From positions 10,683,492-10,747,491 of the forward strand of contig OX457061.1 in assembly GCA_949752795.1 (NCBI GenBank): 64,000 nt of DNA, written 5' to 3'. The notes beneath the pieces are model-generated. The model saw only the letters and a list, made by a program, of their open reading frames with translations, was not told the origin of the DNA and did no database searches. Both the position numbers and the translations under genes were made by a program. Below are positions 1 through 14,844 of this stretch, one piece after another. Source of the DNA: Hyperoodon ampullatus. Lineage: Eukaryota; Chordata; Mammalia; Artiodactyla; Ziphiidae. Numbering within the stretch: position 1 is the first letter of the stretch; each line of letters begins with the position of its first letter.

Positions 1-371
1 AGGTGATTTAAGAAGTGACATCAATGGTCCAGGTGACGGGCAGTGGCAGCTCAGGCCAGGCAGGTGCCAGTAACAGTGGTGGGAGGAGGTTGGGTGTTTT
101 GAAGAAAGAGGCTGCAGAATTTGGGAGTGGGTTGGATGTGGCATGTAAGAGAAACAGGGTAGTCATAGGTAACTTCAAGTTCAGAAAAGATGTACACAAT
201 CATTACCTTTAATAGAACTATAAGCATTTGGAAAATATGACAGTCAAGTCCCTGTGCACCATTCAACTTCCATTTAAGACTAATCCATGCCAAGAATGTC
301 CTCTGCTCTCTTCTCCACCTCCCTCCACTTCCTGGAAGCATGCCTCCCCGTGATCTTGGGCAAAGCTCATA

Positions 372-660
372 AATTCAATTCATCCAACAAGCATCCATAT
401 GCTGGGCCTGGAGATGAGAAAAACCAAACCAGGTGTCAGCCGTGGTTCTGACCCCTGGGGAACTTCCAGGCTGGCTGTGGAGATAGACACATAAATTTAT
501 TTTAATTATGTTTGGGGCTAAAGAGAGGATTGCCCAGAAAGCTCCGCACACAAGGGGGGCCTGTGTCCCAATTTAGTCCAAGGCTACGATCCATTAACGG
601 AAACCCATAAGGGGATGGGAGAAGGCTTCCTGGAGGAGACACGTGACAGCAGCAAGGGGC
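372..660 (+). repeat. L2-like LINE fragment
   Basis: The text follows the usual L2 3'-end wording: 'ccaacaagcatc', then 'ctgggcctggagatgagaaa', then a gain-of-copy phrase ('ggaacttccaggctggctgtggagatagacacataa'-like order). It is heavily diverged and ends around 'cttcctggaggagacacgtgac'. Positions 1-371 hold nothing I recognise. Confidence 0.5.
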
Positions 661-898
661 CAACCTGGCTTTAACTAGAGCTCTAACATGTGTGGGTGTG
701 CCTTTGTTAAGGGCAATGGAGTGACACTAGAGCACAGATTCATGCTTGCTGGTTGGGGCAACAATGCAACCGTCCAGTCAGAAAGCCTGAGCACTTTCCC
801 TTGTGAAATCCCCCCTTTAACTTTCAGGCCACCTCAAGTGTTCATTCAACTGGGAATATTGATGGTGATGATATTTTCAGCGCTTGTTATGCATCAGG

Positions 899-1017
899 TG
901 TTTTGTTTGTTGGCCGTGCCCCACGGCATGTGGGATCTTAGTTCCCCGACCAGGGATGGAACCTCTGCCCCCTGCATTGGAACTTGAGTCTTAACCACTG
1001 GACCGCCAGGGAAGTCC
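899..1017 (-). mobile_element. CHR-1-like tRNA-derived SINE
   Basis: Read on the minus strand it begins ggacttccctggcggtccag and continues through the B-box-like 'GGTTC' region to 'gggaactaagatccc'. It is flanked by a 9-bp duplication, tgcatcagg, at 890-898 and 1018-1026. The A/B-box promoter remnant derives from a tRNA; this is not a tRNA gene. Confidence 0.85.
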
Positions 1018-1034
1018 TGCATCAGGCCTTGTAA

Positions 1035-1175
1035 TAAGAGTTTTATATGTTATCTTCCTGATCCTTATAAATACCCCATATCACAGGTGAGAAAACTAAA
1101 ACTCAGGGAGGGGAAGGGATTTGCGGAGAGTCAGCTAGCACCAGGCAACAGGATAAGAATTTGAAACCGGGTCAG
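1035..1175 (-). repeat. MIR fragment
   Basis: The antisense MIR core can be read as 'cacaggtgagaaaactaaaactcagggagg', diverged. It lies just downstream of the SINE. Confidence 0.5.
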
Positions 1176-1419
1176 TTTCACTAAGAAAAGGCCATGAATG
1201 TTTCCCCTAACGCATGCTGTCTCCACTAGAATTTTTTTGCAGTTGGATTATGGTTGTCTTACCCCGCCCTTCCCCGCCCACCTTGGACTTTAAATTCCTC
1301 CAAGGCAGAGGCCGGGTTAATTCATCTTTGAAAACCCTCAACCTTCATCCCCTGTACCCCCGGAACACCGGCGCTCAGCTCGGAGTAGCACAGACTGGGC
1401 GACCTGCAAAGCTTTACCA

Positions 1420-1457
1420 AATGAATGAATGAATGAACGAATAAATGAATGGATGAA
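1420..1457 (+). repeat. (GAAT/AATG)n microsatellite
   Basis: Imperfect tetranucleotide run of aatg/gaat units, interrupted by gaacg, aataa and gatg, about 330 bp upstream of the RPL35 start codon. Confidence 0.85.
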
Positions 1458-1539
1458 TCCGAGTCCTTACTAGTCCAGTAAATTGCCGCCACCCCAGGCC
1501 TCGATTTCCCCACAGCGCTGCTCTGGGCAATACACCGAC

Positions 1540-1785
1540 CCCAAGTATTCTCCAGCGCGCGGAAAGAAGACGCGGACACTGCTGGGCGAGTCTCCGGCTC
1601 CTCGGGGCGGGGCTCGGCGGGCCGGACCACAGCTTTCCTCGCGCGGGGGTGGGGCGGAAGGGGCGGAGCCAGGGCTCCCCCGCCGGCCTTATTGACCACG
1701 CCCGCCGCCACCCGGCTGTAGTTGTGGAGGTCAGCCCCGCCCCTTCCTCTTTTCCTCCGAGAAGGCGGCGACTGACTCTACAGTC
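1540..1785 (+). promoter_or_regulatory. RPL35: RPL35 CpG-rich promoter and 5'UTR with TOP-like tract
   Basis: The stretch is very GC- and CpG-rich and lacks a good TATA box. Two adjacent GC boxes (ggggcggaag and gggcggagcc, 1650-1670) are candidate SP1 sites. A pyrimidine tract, ccccttcctcttttcctcc, at about 1740-1758 matches the terminal oligopyrimidine start of ribosomal-protein mRNAs, so transcription probably begins near 1745-1752. The 5'UTR would then be about 35-40 nt. In human the neighbouring gene ARPC5L lies on the other side; no ARPC5L coding exon is visible here, so bidirectional use of this promoter is only a possibility. Confidence 0.75.
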
Positions 1786-6081
<4,296 letters not shown>

Positions 6082-6094
6082 GCATCCAGGTGTC

Positions 6095-6100
6095 AATAAA
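6095..6100 (+). other. RPL35: RPL35 poly(A) signal AATAAA
   Basis: Canonical AATAAA 13 nt after the stop codon, giving an extremely short 3'UTR as is typical of ribosomal-protein mRNAs. A GT-rich element (ggctggtgttgctttgtgttt) follows at about 6111-6132. Confidence 0.9.
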
Positions 6101-6415
6101 ACAAACAAACTGGCTGGTGTTGCTTTGTGTTTATAGGGGTTTCTGCTAAGTGCTGGAGAGATGGGCTGGTGCGGCCCTGGTTATGGTTACCGGGTGTCTG
6201 ATGGATCCCAGCAGGCTGGCCTGCTGCTGTTGGCGGCCCTGGCGGGGGGCCATGGCAGCCCTGGCCACAGGGGCCTGTTGGGCACTCTCTTATGGTTACT
6301 TTGGTCCTGTGCCCCCTGGGCAGGGAGAAGCAGGAGTGGAAGGTCTTGAGAACCATAGGTAGTGATGATCTGTTTGAGCAGCTCTGGGTGATTTGCAGTG
6401 AACTTGGCATTTTGC

Positions 6416-9400
6416 CTAAGCAGCTCCAGACACTAAGAGTTTCCCATCTGGGGTAAAGGCACAGGCGTGGGCCACATCCAGGACTCCCTGCCAAAAGCAT
6501 GGTATGGGGCTCTGTGGGTGCGGGCCTCCCCTAGCAGGCCTTCCTCTGCACCCTTCTTTGCTGTAGCCACAGACCTTACCTTCAGGGTCTCAATGCACTT
6601 TCCCGTATTGTAGTCCCAGACTTTGACCTGGAAATCAAAACAAGCTGGGGGGTAGGGAAGTCTCATAGGCAAGTCTGGCGTCTTTGACAAAATCACCGTG
6701 GGGCGAGTCTTAGCCAACATGTTAACTTCTTGATCTGGGTTTTGTTGTCTGTGAGGTGTGTTTAACAAGGGCTGCGTAATAGCTGATGCAGAAATTCAGT
6801 GCAATACTTTCCTTTCCCCTGAAGCCGAGTCATAGAAATGTCAGTGCCACTAACATTTGGGCCAGTGCAGACCTTGGTGCCAGGCATTCGGTAAGGAAGT
6901 GGTTGGCACCTGGGTCCTGCCCTTGGTAGCCTTCTATTTAGGGCAGATAGGGATGTGGACATTTCTGGACATGGGGTGCTGAAGGCTCCGGTAGGGAGAA
7001 CGTGGGGTAGGAGTTCGCAGGAAGGAAGGCCTGATGGGGTGGGGTTACCATGTGGGAATAGCCGGTGCTGGCCACCTGCAGCCCATCAGGGGAGAAAGCT
7101 CTGCTCTTCACCCAGGTGATGTGGCCCTTGAGCTGGACAGGCAGGCTTCCGGTTGAGGGCTTCCAGTTGTGGATAGTCTTGTCCCAGGAGCCAGACGCCT
7201 GGACAGTAGACAGCTCTAAGCATAGAGGTTTGGGGCCTGCATTCTCTGCCCCCAAAATGGCCTGTGACCCTCGAAGAGTTGTAGTCAGCAAGGGGCTACC
7301 CTGGAACCTAGGCAACCCAGCCCACCAATAGGCCAGATGCTGAGTAGCACAGGCAGCTGATGTTGCCACTGTGGCCCTCCAGCTCCTGTTGGAAGATCAC
7401 TGGGGTCCCTGCCCAAAGGTCCCACATGCGGATGGTGGAATCCCAAGAGCCGGTGGCCTGCAGACAGCCGCCATAAGCAATGGTGCCTCCCGGTTCCTCA
7501 ACTAGCTAGGGTCACAGAAAGCAGGCACCATCTCACCAAGCCCTGCTGAATCCCCATCTTACAGAGGAGGGGACAGGCTCAGAAGAGCTAAGTCACTCTG
7601 TCAAGGTGTAACCACTGTTAGGCCACTGAGGTGGGGCCCGGGCAGAGGTGGGGCTCACCAAGCAGTCTGAGCTGGGTGCGAAGTCACTGGGACAGTCTTG
7701 ATGTCCCACCAAGTGGCGCAGCACCTGGCCTGACTGGAGGAAAGAGCCCAGAGGCTGTGTGCCAGGTTCTCTGCCTCAGGTGGGTCAGACCCAGGCCCTT
7801 GTGGGGCTGCCTGGGTAGTGTGATGCAGCACAGGGGTTAGGGGAGGCTTCCCCGGCCTTGGCAAGAGAGGAGGGCAATACAGGCAGGGGGAACCTCATGA
7901 CAAGAGGTTTTGAGGCATGAGGGTGGGGGGAGGGGAACTGGGGAGGTAACTGCAGCCAGATTCAAGGGGTTGGGATGCCAGGTGTGGGGAAGACGAATAA
8001 CCTTTCCCAGTTGGAAAGTGTGGCCACTGGATGGTGTGCATCCCTGGATCCCAGGCCTCGCTGGCTGCCCCTCCACCTACCTGCACCTCCCAGAGCATCA
8101 CCCTCTTGTCCCAGCCGCCTGATGCCAGTTGCTTTGAGTCAGGGCTGAAGCTGATGGTCTCCACACTGCGCTGGTGACCTGCAGGCACCGGCCAGGCGGC
8201 GAGGCAGGGGCGAGGTGGCACAGGACACAGCAGGGTCCGAAAGGGAACCCAGGCCTGGCTGCTTGGCTCCCAGTCCCACCCAGCCCACTCACCCTGTAGG
8301 ACCTGCAGACACTTGGCTTTTGCTACATCCCACAGGCGGATGGTGCAGCCACAGGAGGTGCTGGCAAAGAGGCAGCCATTGGGGGAGAAGCGGCAGAACC
8401 TCACGGGGCCTGGGTGGGCGGCCGTGGTCAAGGAACGGGGCACTGCACTCCACCTCTGGCCCTTGCAGTCCAACCCCTGCTAATTTCTTCAGTCTCGTTG
8501 CCTACCACCCCTCTCCTCACTTCCTTCTAATCCTCACCCTCCAGCCACCTGGAAAATTCCTGGGCTTCCATGCCTTGGTCTGGAATGCCCAACTCAGTTT
8601 GCCTATTTGGAAGATCAATACCCAAATCAAATGCAAGCACCTCCCAGAAACTTCTTGACAGCCCAGTGTAGGTTCATTACCCTCTTTGAGCTCCCCAGCC
8701 CCTGGACTTTTCCTATTACAACATGAATCAATCTGCCCTATAATTACCAGATTTGTTTTTTCTTGTCTTCTTAATAATCGTAAGTTAGGTCTACTGAGTT
8801 CTCACTGGGTGCCAGGCACTTTGCTTGCATTATCTCATCCTATAGGGTAGCAACTATTATCCCCATTCCGAAGAGGAAATAAGAGGTGCAGAGAAGGTGA
8901 AATGACTTGAGTTCAATCACAGTCAAAAAAGTGGGTAAACATAGATGAACCTTAAGGACATTATGCTAAGTGAAATCAGTCACCAAAAGAAATAGTGTAT
9001 GATTCCACTTATACCAGGTATTGTACTTAGTCAAAATGGAGACAGAAGGCAGGACAGTGGTTGTCAGGGGCTGGGAAAAGGGAGGAATGGGGAGTTTAAT
9101 GGGTATAGAGTTTCAGTTTTGCAAGATATGAAGAGAGTTCTGGAAGCTAGGTGCACAACAGTGTGAATGTACTGAACTGTACACTTTAAAATGGTTAATA
9201 GGGTATTATGTCGATTTTTAATTTTTTTTTTAAGTGGTAGGATTTGAGTCCAGGTCTGTCAGAGTCAGAGGCTCAGGACCCCAGGGACCAGGTCCTGTCT
9301 CCCTGCCCTCCCGCCCCTGCCCTGCCCTGCCCAGGCTGTCTTGCATAGATGCTCAGCTCAGATGTCAGAGATTATTGTGGTAGGCTCTGTAGAAAGCCAC

Positions 9401-10451
9401 AACAGGGCCATAGGCCTCAGTCGCCCCGTGTGGGGTGAAGAGCCCCACCTGTGTCTCCACAGCAGCCGCCCACTCTGGGTCTCCCAACCATATACACAGC
9501 CGTCCTCGGAGGCTGTGAGCAGCTTCTGGCCGTCGGGAGAGAAGGCGGAAGAGTTGACCTGCAAGGAGAGCACCAAAGTCCTGTCCTGGGGCAAGAAACA
9601 CCTTTCTGCTCATCCCTAACCCCAGACTCCTGGGCCAGCCATAAATACTGCCCCAGGAGCCTGGGGTTGGAGCTTGGACTTCAGGCCTCTCTCAACAACC
9701 AGAACTCAGGAACCACCCTGCAGGGGAGCCAAGAGCTTGGGGCCCTCTCTGCTGTCCTGTAAGATCAGAGCCTGGGGCTTCCCTGGTGGCGCAGTGGTTA
9801 AGAATGTGCCTGCCAATGCAGGGCACACGGGTTCGAGCCCTGGTCTGGGAAGATCCCACATGCCGCGGAGCAACTAAGACCGTGCGCCACAACTACTGAG
9901 CCTGTACTCTAGAGCCCGCGTGCCACAGCTACTGAAGCCTGCACGCCTAGAGCCTGTGCTCCACAAGAGAAGCCACCGCAATGAGAAGCCAGCACATCGC
10001 AACAAAGAGTAGCACCCGCTGGACGCAACTAAAGAAAACCCGTACGCAACAACAAAGACCCAACACAGCCAAAAATTAAAAAAAAAAATAAAAGACCAGA
10101 ACCTGAAGCTCAGAGCGAGCCCTCACTGAAGCCAGAGGCTGGAGCCTTCTCTAGAAGCCAAGAGCCCATTCCAGAGCTGAAGCCCAGAACTAGTTCAAAA
10201 TCTACTCTAAGCCCCGAATTCCCTCTTAAGCCAGAGTCCAAAGAGCACTGGAATCAGCCAGGAGTTTGAGCCCCCTGAGGAACCAGTGCTTAGAATTCTA
10301 GAGCCCATTCTGCAACTGGAGCCCAGAGAACACTCTAAAGCCAAGAAGCCCAAGATCTGGGCAGAGATCTACAGGGCCTCACCTCCCCGCGGTGCCGGCC
10401 GACGAATTTCACTCTCTCCACGGCCAGCGTCCCTGGGACCCTGCTGTTCAT
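6416..10451 (-). CDS. WDR38: WD repeat-containing protein 38, 9 exons, possibly disrupted
   Basis: Minus-strand coding exons: 10451-10383, 9558-9449, about 8409-8293, 8178-8081, 7733-7659, 7457-7326, 7198-7049, 6627-6580 and 6487-6416. The start MNSRVPGTLAVERVKF and repeated WD-repeat signatures (AFSPDGQ, RLWDVAKAK, SGGWDKRVMLWEV, ATGSWDSTIRMWDL, SGSWDKTIHNWK, VKVWDYNTGK) match WDR38 as I remember it. The family folds as a beta-propeller; the molecular role of WDR38 is poorly known. Splice sites are otherwise GT-AG and in phase. However, exon 2 ends in phase 2 (AG|gtgggg at 9449) while the only pyrimidine-preceded acceptor for exon 3 (cccag|GCCCC, exon from 8409) needs phase 1. Splicing these two would reach TGA at 8141-8139. 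An in-frame acceptor at gtggag|TGC (exon from 8447) exists but has a purine-rich lead. Exon 5 is two codons shorter than human, and TAG at 6418-6416 removes about 19 C-terminal residues. Gene identity is secure; functionality is uncertain. Confidence 0.85.
8785..8935 (-). repeat. MIR fragment (WDR38 intron 2)
   Basis: Antisense MIR wording: 'gtgccaggcactttgcttgcattatctcatcc', then 'ccccattccgaagaggaaataagaggtgcagagaagg'-type order. Confidence 0.7.
8935..9235 (+). repeat. LINE-1 3'-end fragment (L1M type)
   Basis: It contains the familiar L1M 3'-UTR phrases 'ggttgtcaggggctggg', 'gggtatagagtttcagttttgc' and 'gaactgtacactttaaaatgg', ending in a T/A-rich tract. It is in WDR38 intron 2. A longer relative lies at 59510-60110. 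Confidence 0.8.
9775..10091 (+). mobile_element. CHR-2-like SINE (WDR38 intron 1)
   Basis: Full-length copy starting gggcttccctggtggcgcag and ending 'cagccaaaaatt' plus an A-rich tail. Flanks aagatcagagcctg (9761-9774) and aagaccagaacctg (10092-10105) form a 14-bp duplication with two changes. Confidence 0.93.
10106..10215 (+). repeat. Decayed tandem repeat, about 23-27 bp units
   Basis: Successive GAAGC(C/T)-headed units with AGAG and GAGCC inside can be read at about 10106, 10129, 10155 and 10180. A related phrase (agagcccattct...gagcccagaga) recurs near 10300. The repeat lies in WDR38 intron 1. Confidence 0.5.
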
Positions 10452-10640
10452 GGGGCCGTGGCCGCCCGCCCCGGTGGGCTCCCTCCTAGGCGGGCGCTGG
10501 TCGGGCCTGCTGGCCCTACTTAGGACAAGGTGGAGGGGAAGGGGGAAACTGTATAAGCGGTCTGCATGGCAATCGGGGCGGGGCGCGCAGCCCCTGTGGG
10601 GTCTCTGGGAATCCATGAGAGGAGAGAGCCTGGGAGAGAC
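10380..10640 (-). promoter_or_regulatory. WDR38: WDR38 GC-rich 5' region
   Basis: CpG-rich sequence around exon 1, including ggggcggggcgcgcagcccc-like GC boxes at about 10575-10595. No TATA box is evident. The transcription start is not determinable by eye. Confidence 0.5.
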
Positions 10641-10776
10641 TTGTCAGCCCGGGGGAGGTGAGGCAGCAGCACGCTGGACCGCGGATGGCTCCAAGAAGGG
10701 ACTTCCCTGCCAGTCGACAGCTGCCAGTCAGACCTTGGGCAGCTCTGGCCGTGGGGCGGAATGTGGCGCACGGTGG

Positions 10777-10790
10777 CCGCTAGAGGGCAC
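10777..10790 (+). promoter_or_regulatory. Candidate CTCF site
   Basis: CCGCTAGAGGGCAC matches the CTCF core consensus CC[AG]C[CT]AG[AG][GT]GGC[AG][CG] at every position. It lies about 330 bp upstream of the WDR38 start codon. Confidence 0.6.
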
Positions 10791-10799
10791 GCCAGCCCC

Positions 10800-12370
10800 A
10801 CACAACCGCGCCTGCCTCTGCAGCTGCACCGAACTGGTGCACAGTTTGAGACGATCGTTTCCCCATCTGCACAAAAGGGAGGCTCATGCCTGCCCCCCAG
10901 GGTTCCAGGCATGACACAAAGTAGGTGCCCATGAGGGCCCAGTCGGGATCCAAGACCCCTTTCCTCCAGGAGGCTGAAGATCTCCCATGGAGAAGACTAG
11001 AAATGATATTCATATCAGCCCTCCAGGATGTAGAGAGCCAGAGGCAGTATGCAAAGCACAGGACGTTAAAAAGTGAGGTCACTGTTAACATTCCTGGCAG
11101 CGCAAAGTGTGCCATTGGAGGACATGGAGAGAGGCCCCAGGAGCTGTCAAGATCCTTGTTGGATAGTTCAGCTGAAACCCAGAAAGAACAAGACTTGGTT
11201 TCAATGTCCATTTTTCAGATGAGGAGACTGAGGCTCCAGGAGGTCGGGGACTTGCTCAAGGTCACTCAGCCAATAGGAAAAGAATTGGGACCTCATCCTA
11301 TGTCTGTATGACCCTGGCCTATGTCAGGACCACCTGCTGTGAATTCCAGGGGCCTCACAGCAGATGAAGTCTGGGAAACAGGCCCTGAGGGGGCAGATTT
11401 GGCCCAGTCATCCAGCACCTCCGTGGCAGAGCTGGGGCCAGAACGCAGTCCCCTCCCCACAGTTGGACAGGAGTAGGACTGAGGTACCCCACTCCCCGAC
11501 TTGCCAGTGGATTCCAGGCTCCCTGGGGATGGGGCTGGGACAGCTGGGCTTGGGGAGCTTCAAACTCAGGTGTTCCCAGTGGTGATTCACACCCCTCCTC
11601 CCAGACCTCTTTGCCAGAGATGCTTCTCGCGGAGATCTGCCGTTCGTCCTCCTGCTCTATGTTAGGTCCTGGACGGGCGGGCGAGGGGGCGACAGTGGCG
11701 GCTTTGAGGCTGCCCCACCCCCATTCTAACTCCACAGGGCCCCGGTCACTGAATTGGCTCCCCAGGGACCCATCTGGGCCTACACGGCCACCCATCCCCC
11801 CAGCTCCAGGCATGGGTCCTGAGCACGGCTCCCCCATAGCTGGCTCCCCACGCCCTCTCCCCCTCTGTCTGCTTAGGTGCCCTGCAGCCCATGCCCCAGC
11901 CACCTAGCTGCTCCTGCTTTACCTGAAGTGCCCAGAACCGCCTTCCCCAGCGCAGCCCATCACTCCCAGAGTCCCCTGGATAGACCTTGTCCACCAGGCC
12001 CAGCGACCACTCAGCCCGTAGCAGTGTAGCTGGGGTTAACACGTTTCTGCTTGACCCAGGAGTCTGTGGTTGGAATCACCCACCATGAATTCCAGAGCCC
12101 TCAGAGACCAAAGCATCACGTCCACCTCTCCTGCTTCATCCTGCCCTGTCCCCTGCCCCATCTTACTCCCTGAACTTACCCACATGGGCTCTTTCTTCTA
12201 TCCCTCCATCTTCACTCCCACCCTGGGCCTGTGCACACGGTGTTTCCCACCCTCTTGGCCTGACACTTACCTTGGGATCTAGCTCCAGTATCGCTTCCCC
12301 TGGATTGGCCTTCCCTTGCCCAGCTCCCAGGCTAAGTCAGAGCTCCTTCCCCAAAGATAGGGCATTAAAG
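10800..12370. other. Intergenic sequence, no gene recognised
   Basis: GC-rich sequence with an antisense MIR-like core ('gatgaggagactgaggctccaggaggtc') at about 11215-11300. Several open frames of up to 182 codons occur on both strands, overlap each other, lack splice or family support and look like chance. Confidence 0.5.
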
Positions 12371-12374
12371 CCAC

Positions 12375-12570
12375 AGTTCTGGGTTAAACCCAGGTTCTGC
12401 CAACTACTAGCTCTGCAACCTTGGGCAAGCTAACTGATCATTCAGTGCCTTGGTTTCCTAATCTCTAAAATGGGAGCGCTGACAGTGGTTGCCTTGTCAA
12501 GAGTTGGTGAGATGGTGCCTCTTAAGGGTACCTGGTGTGCAGTAAGTGCTCAGAGAATGGGGAGGGGTTG
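12375..12570 (+). repeat. MIR SINE
   Basis: MIR order is clear: 'gttctgccaactactagctctgcaaccttgggcaag', 'ttggtttcctaatctctaaaatggg', then 'gtgtgcagtaagtgctcag'. Confidence 0.8.
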
Positions 12571-12574
12571 GTGA

Positions 12575-13480
12575 CATCCATCTTCGTCACTTTAGCTTAA
12601 AGTACTTAAAGCTAAAGCGCCGGATGCCCTTTGTCAGGCTCCAAATGCCCTAAGCCATCACCCAAGGGACCCACAGCCCAGATACACCTCACGATGTAGA
12701 GAGGACCTTGTAATCAGGAGCTGTCTGGCTTCATGCCCAGTAGGGGCTGAAGGTATGGCCAACGCTGGGTTTGGGCAGGGGCTGAACCTGCAGGATGTGG
12801 TCCATTAAGCAAGGGGAAGGAGTGGGGATGGGTGGGTCACAGTTATGGTGGCAGCAGAAGTATTTCACTGGCTCAGGCTCAACCTGTGGGATGGAGTCAC
12901 TCAGGTTTTAGCCACTCCAAGAGAGGTTTTGGGGAATATTTTCTACCCTTGACTATTTCTTCATTCTCAGGGAGCCTGCCATATTCTCTCCTCCCTCAGC
13001 CCAGACTGCCTGGGGAGGGGGCTCTGTGCTGAACTTGCCCACTCACTCCATCCCCTGAAGGTAGCCCACAGTCCTGGGACCAGCTTCGCCTCTCTTCATT
13101 TCCTCAAAGTATCTGCCTTCCCAGGCTCCTTGGTTCCCTCTGAAACTGCTATAGGTACACAGCCATTTTAAAGAGAAAACTAGAGATTCAGAAAGGAAAA
13201 TGACTTGCTCAAGGTCACACACTTGGAGAGTAGTAGAGCTGAGATTTAAACCCATGTCCAGTAACCCCTAAGCCCCCAGCTCATTCCTTGCACCAGACAC
13301 TCTTTCAGTAAAGCTTGGGGAGGTTGGGGTATGAGCCTCTGCCCCACCCCTAACACACAGCCCTCACCCCTGTGAATGTGATCTCACTACCCTGCAGGAC
13401 AGCCTATCCCATCAGGCTGTTGGAAAGTCCTGGGTGAGTCAGAATCTACCTTACGCTATCACAGTAGAAGATGGGCCCAG
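12575..13480. other. Intergenic sequence with MIR remnant
   Basis: Unique-looking sequence. An antisense MIR remnant ('atgacttgctcaaggtcacac...') lies at about 13150-13260. Nothing else recognised. Confidence 0.5.
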
Positions 13481-13960
13481 GCTGCATCTGCAATTCCACT
13501 CCCAGGGACACATTCAGCACTGTTTGTAGTTCCAGAAGGCTGGAAACAACCTGAATAGTCAAAGACTGTAGAAATAAACGGTTGTACAGTCAAACAATGA
13601 AAGCTACAAAAGTCAGGGAAATGAACAAACTACAGCTCTGCATATCAACATGCAAACATCTGACAAAATGTTCAGCAAAAGGGACTTCCCGGCGGTCCAG
13701 TGGTTAAGACTCCAAGCTTGCACTGTGGGGGGCACATGCTCCATCCCTGGTCGGGGAACTAAGATCGCACATCCCACATGCCATGAAGTGCAGCCAAAAA
13801 AAAAATGTTCAGCAAAAAAGCAACATAGCAGAAGACACTATAAGTATGATCCCCCTCATATAAAAATCAAGACGTGCCAAAGGCAACCTTCCGTTTCTCA
13901 GGTATACATCCATATGTACTGAAACTATAAAGAAAAGCAAGAATGAGTAACTCCTAAACC
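13480..13960 (+). repeat. Old LINE-1 fragment split by a SINE
   Basis: L1M 3' wording: 'aaacaacctgaatagtc', '...caaacaatgaaagc', 'gatccccctcatataaaaatc'. The SINE at 13681-13801 interrupts it. Confidence 0.5.
13681..13801 (+). mobile_element. CHR-1-like SINE
   Basis: Starts gggacttcccggcggtccag and ends at the 'gcagccaaaaaa' tail. A perfect 16-bp duplication, aaaatgttcagcaaaa, flanks it (13665-13680 and 13802-13817). Confidence 0.93.
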
Positions 13961-14840
13961 TCCAGGGGGGTTAACTGTGGGGAGAGGAAGGAAGGGGATT
14001 CAGGGGGCCTTGAAGAGGACTTGCTCCTGGTGATATTTGCGCTTGAAGCTGGGCAGTGGGCACCCAGGTGTTTGTTGGATTATTCTTTAATAACTGGCCT
14101 GCCTGTTTGGCCCCTGCCCACCTCTCCTGCCCTCTTCTGGCTTCCTCACCTTCTCCCCCATTCTTTGTCCCCATCACCCCCAGGCCTGAGCAGTTTGGTG
14201 GATTACGTGGTGCCAGGGCTAGGATGCAGTTTCCAACGGTGCCCCAGGAAGCAGAGAAAACTTCTGTCGCAAGACAGCAGAGAGGAGAGAGAGGTGGAGA
14301 GTCAGATGCCCTGCTTCCTGTCAGCTTTCCAGCTCCCAGCTCCAGTCCCCGAGGCTGCCGTCCTGAAACACACCTGTTTCCTTAGAGTCAATTCCTTATT
14401 TTGCTGAGTAAGCTCCAGTGGTTTAGGTTATTTGCCACCCCAAGGGCTTTGATCAAAACATCTCTGTAATTTCCACAGCTGGTCCCCTAATGTTTTGCCA
14501 GGGGCGTCTTTTCTGGGACTCCCCTGCACGCAGGGATCACCTAAGGTTGATCAACACCCTTGAGTCCAGTCCTTTCCGCACAACCTCGGCCACCCTTATT
14601 GGAATGCACTGTATTTGTCATTGTCCGTCCTAAAGTATGAAGACCAGACTGTAAATGTGCTCTTTGGAGGGACTGACAAGTGCCAAGTTGAAAGGGACTG
14701 TCACCTCCCGTTTTCTCCAACTCTAGTAACGCAGCCTGCATTACCAGAGTCATTTGTGTTTTCAACAGCTACATTATTCTGGCGACTGACTGAATTTGCG
14801 GTGGGAGCTTTTTCCCATGAGCTACTGTCCAGTCAACTCT
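13960..14840. other. Intergenic sequence, no repeat or gene recognised
   Basis: About 0.9 kb of apparently unique sequence. It adjoins a very old CR1/L3-like remnant, so part of it may belong to the same degenerate element. Confidence 0.4.
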
Positions 14841-14844
14841 CCCT

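Noticed and set aside
1322..1711. Minus-strand ORFs beside the RPL35 promoter as possible ARPC5L exon 1
   Set aside because: No resemblance to the ARPC5L N-terminus as I remember it; one runs through the gaatga microsatellite.
9775..9860. tRNA gene (A/B-box-like sequence at SINE heads)
   Set aside because: The tRNA-like part belongs to a dispersed SINE with A tail and target duplication, without a foldable complete tRNA.
11355..11903. 182-codon minus-strand ORF and overlapping plus-strand ORFs
   Set aside because: GC-rich sequence, frames open on both strands, no domains, no splice signals and no neighbouring promoter evidence.
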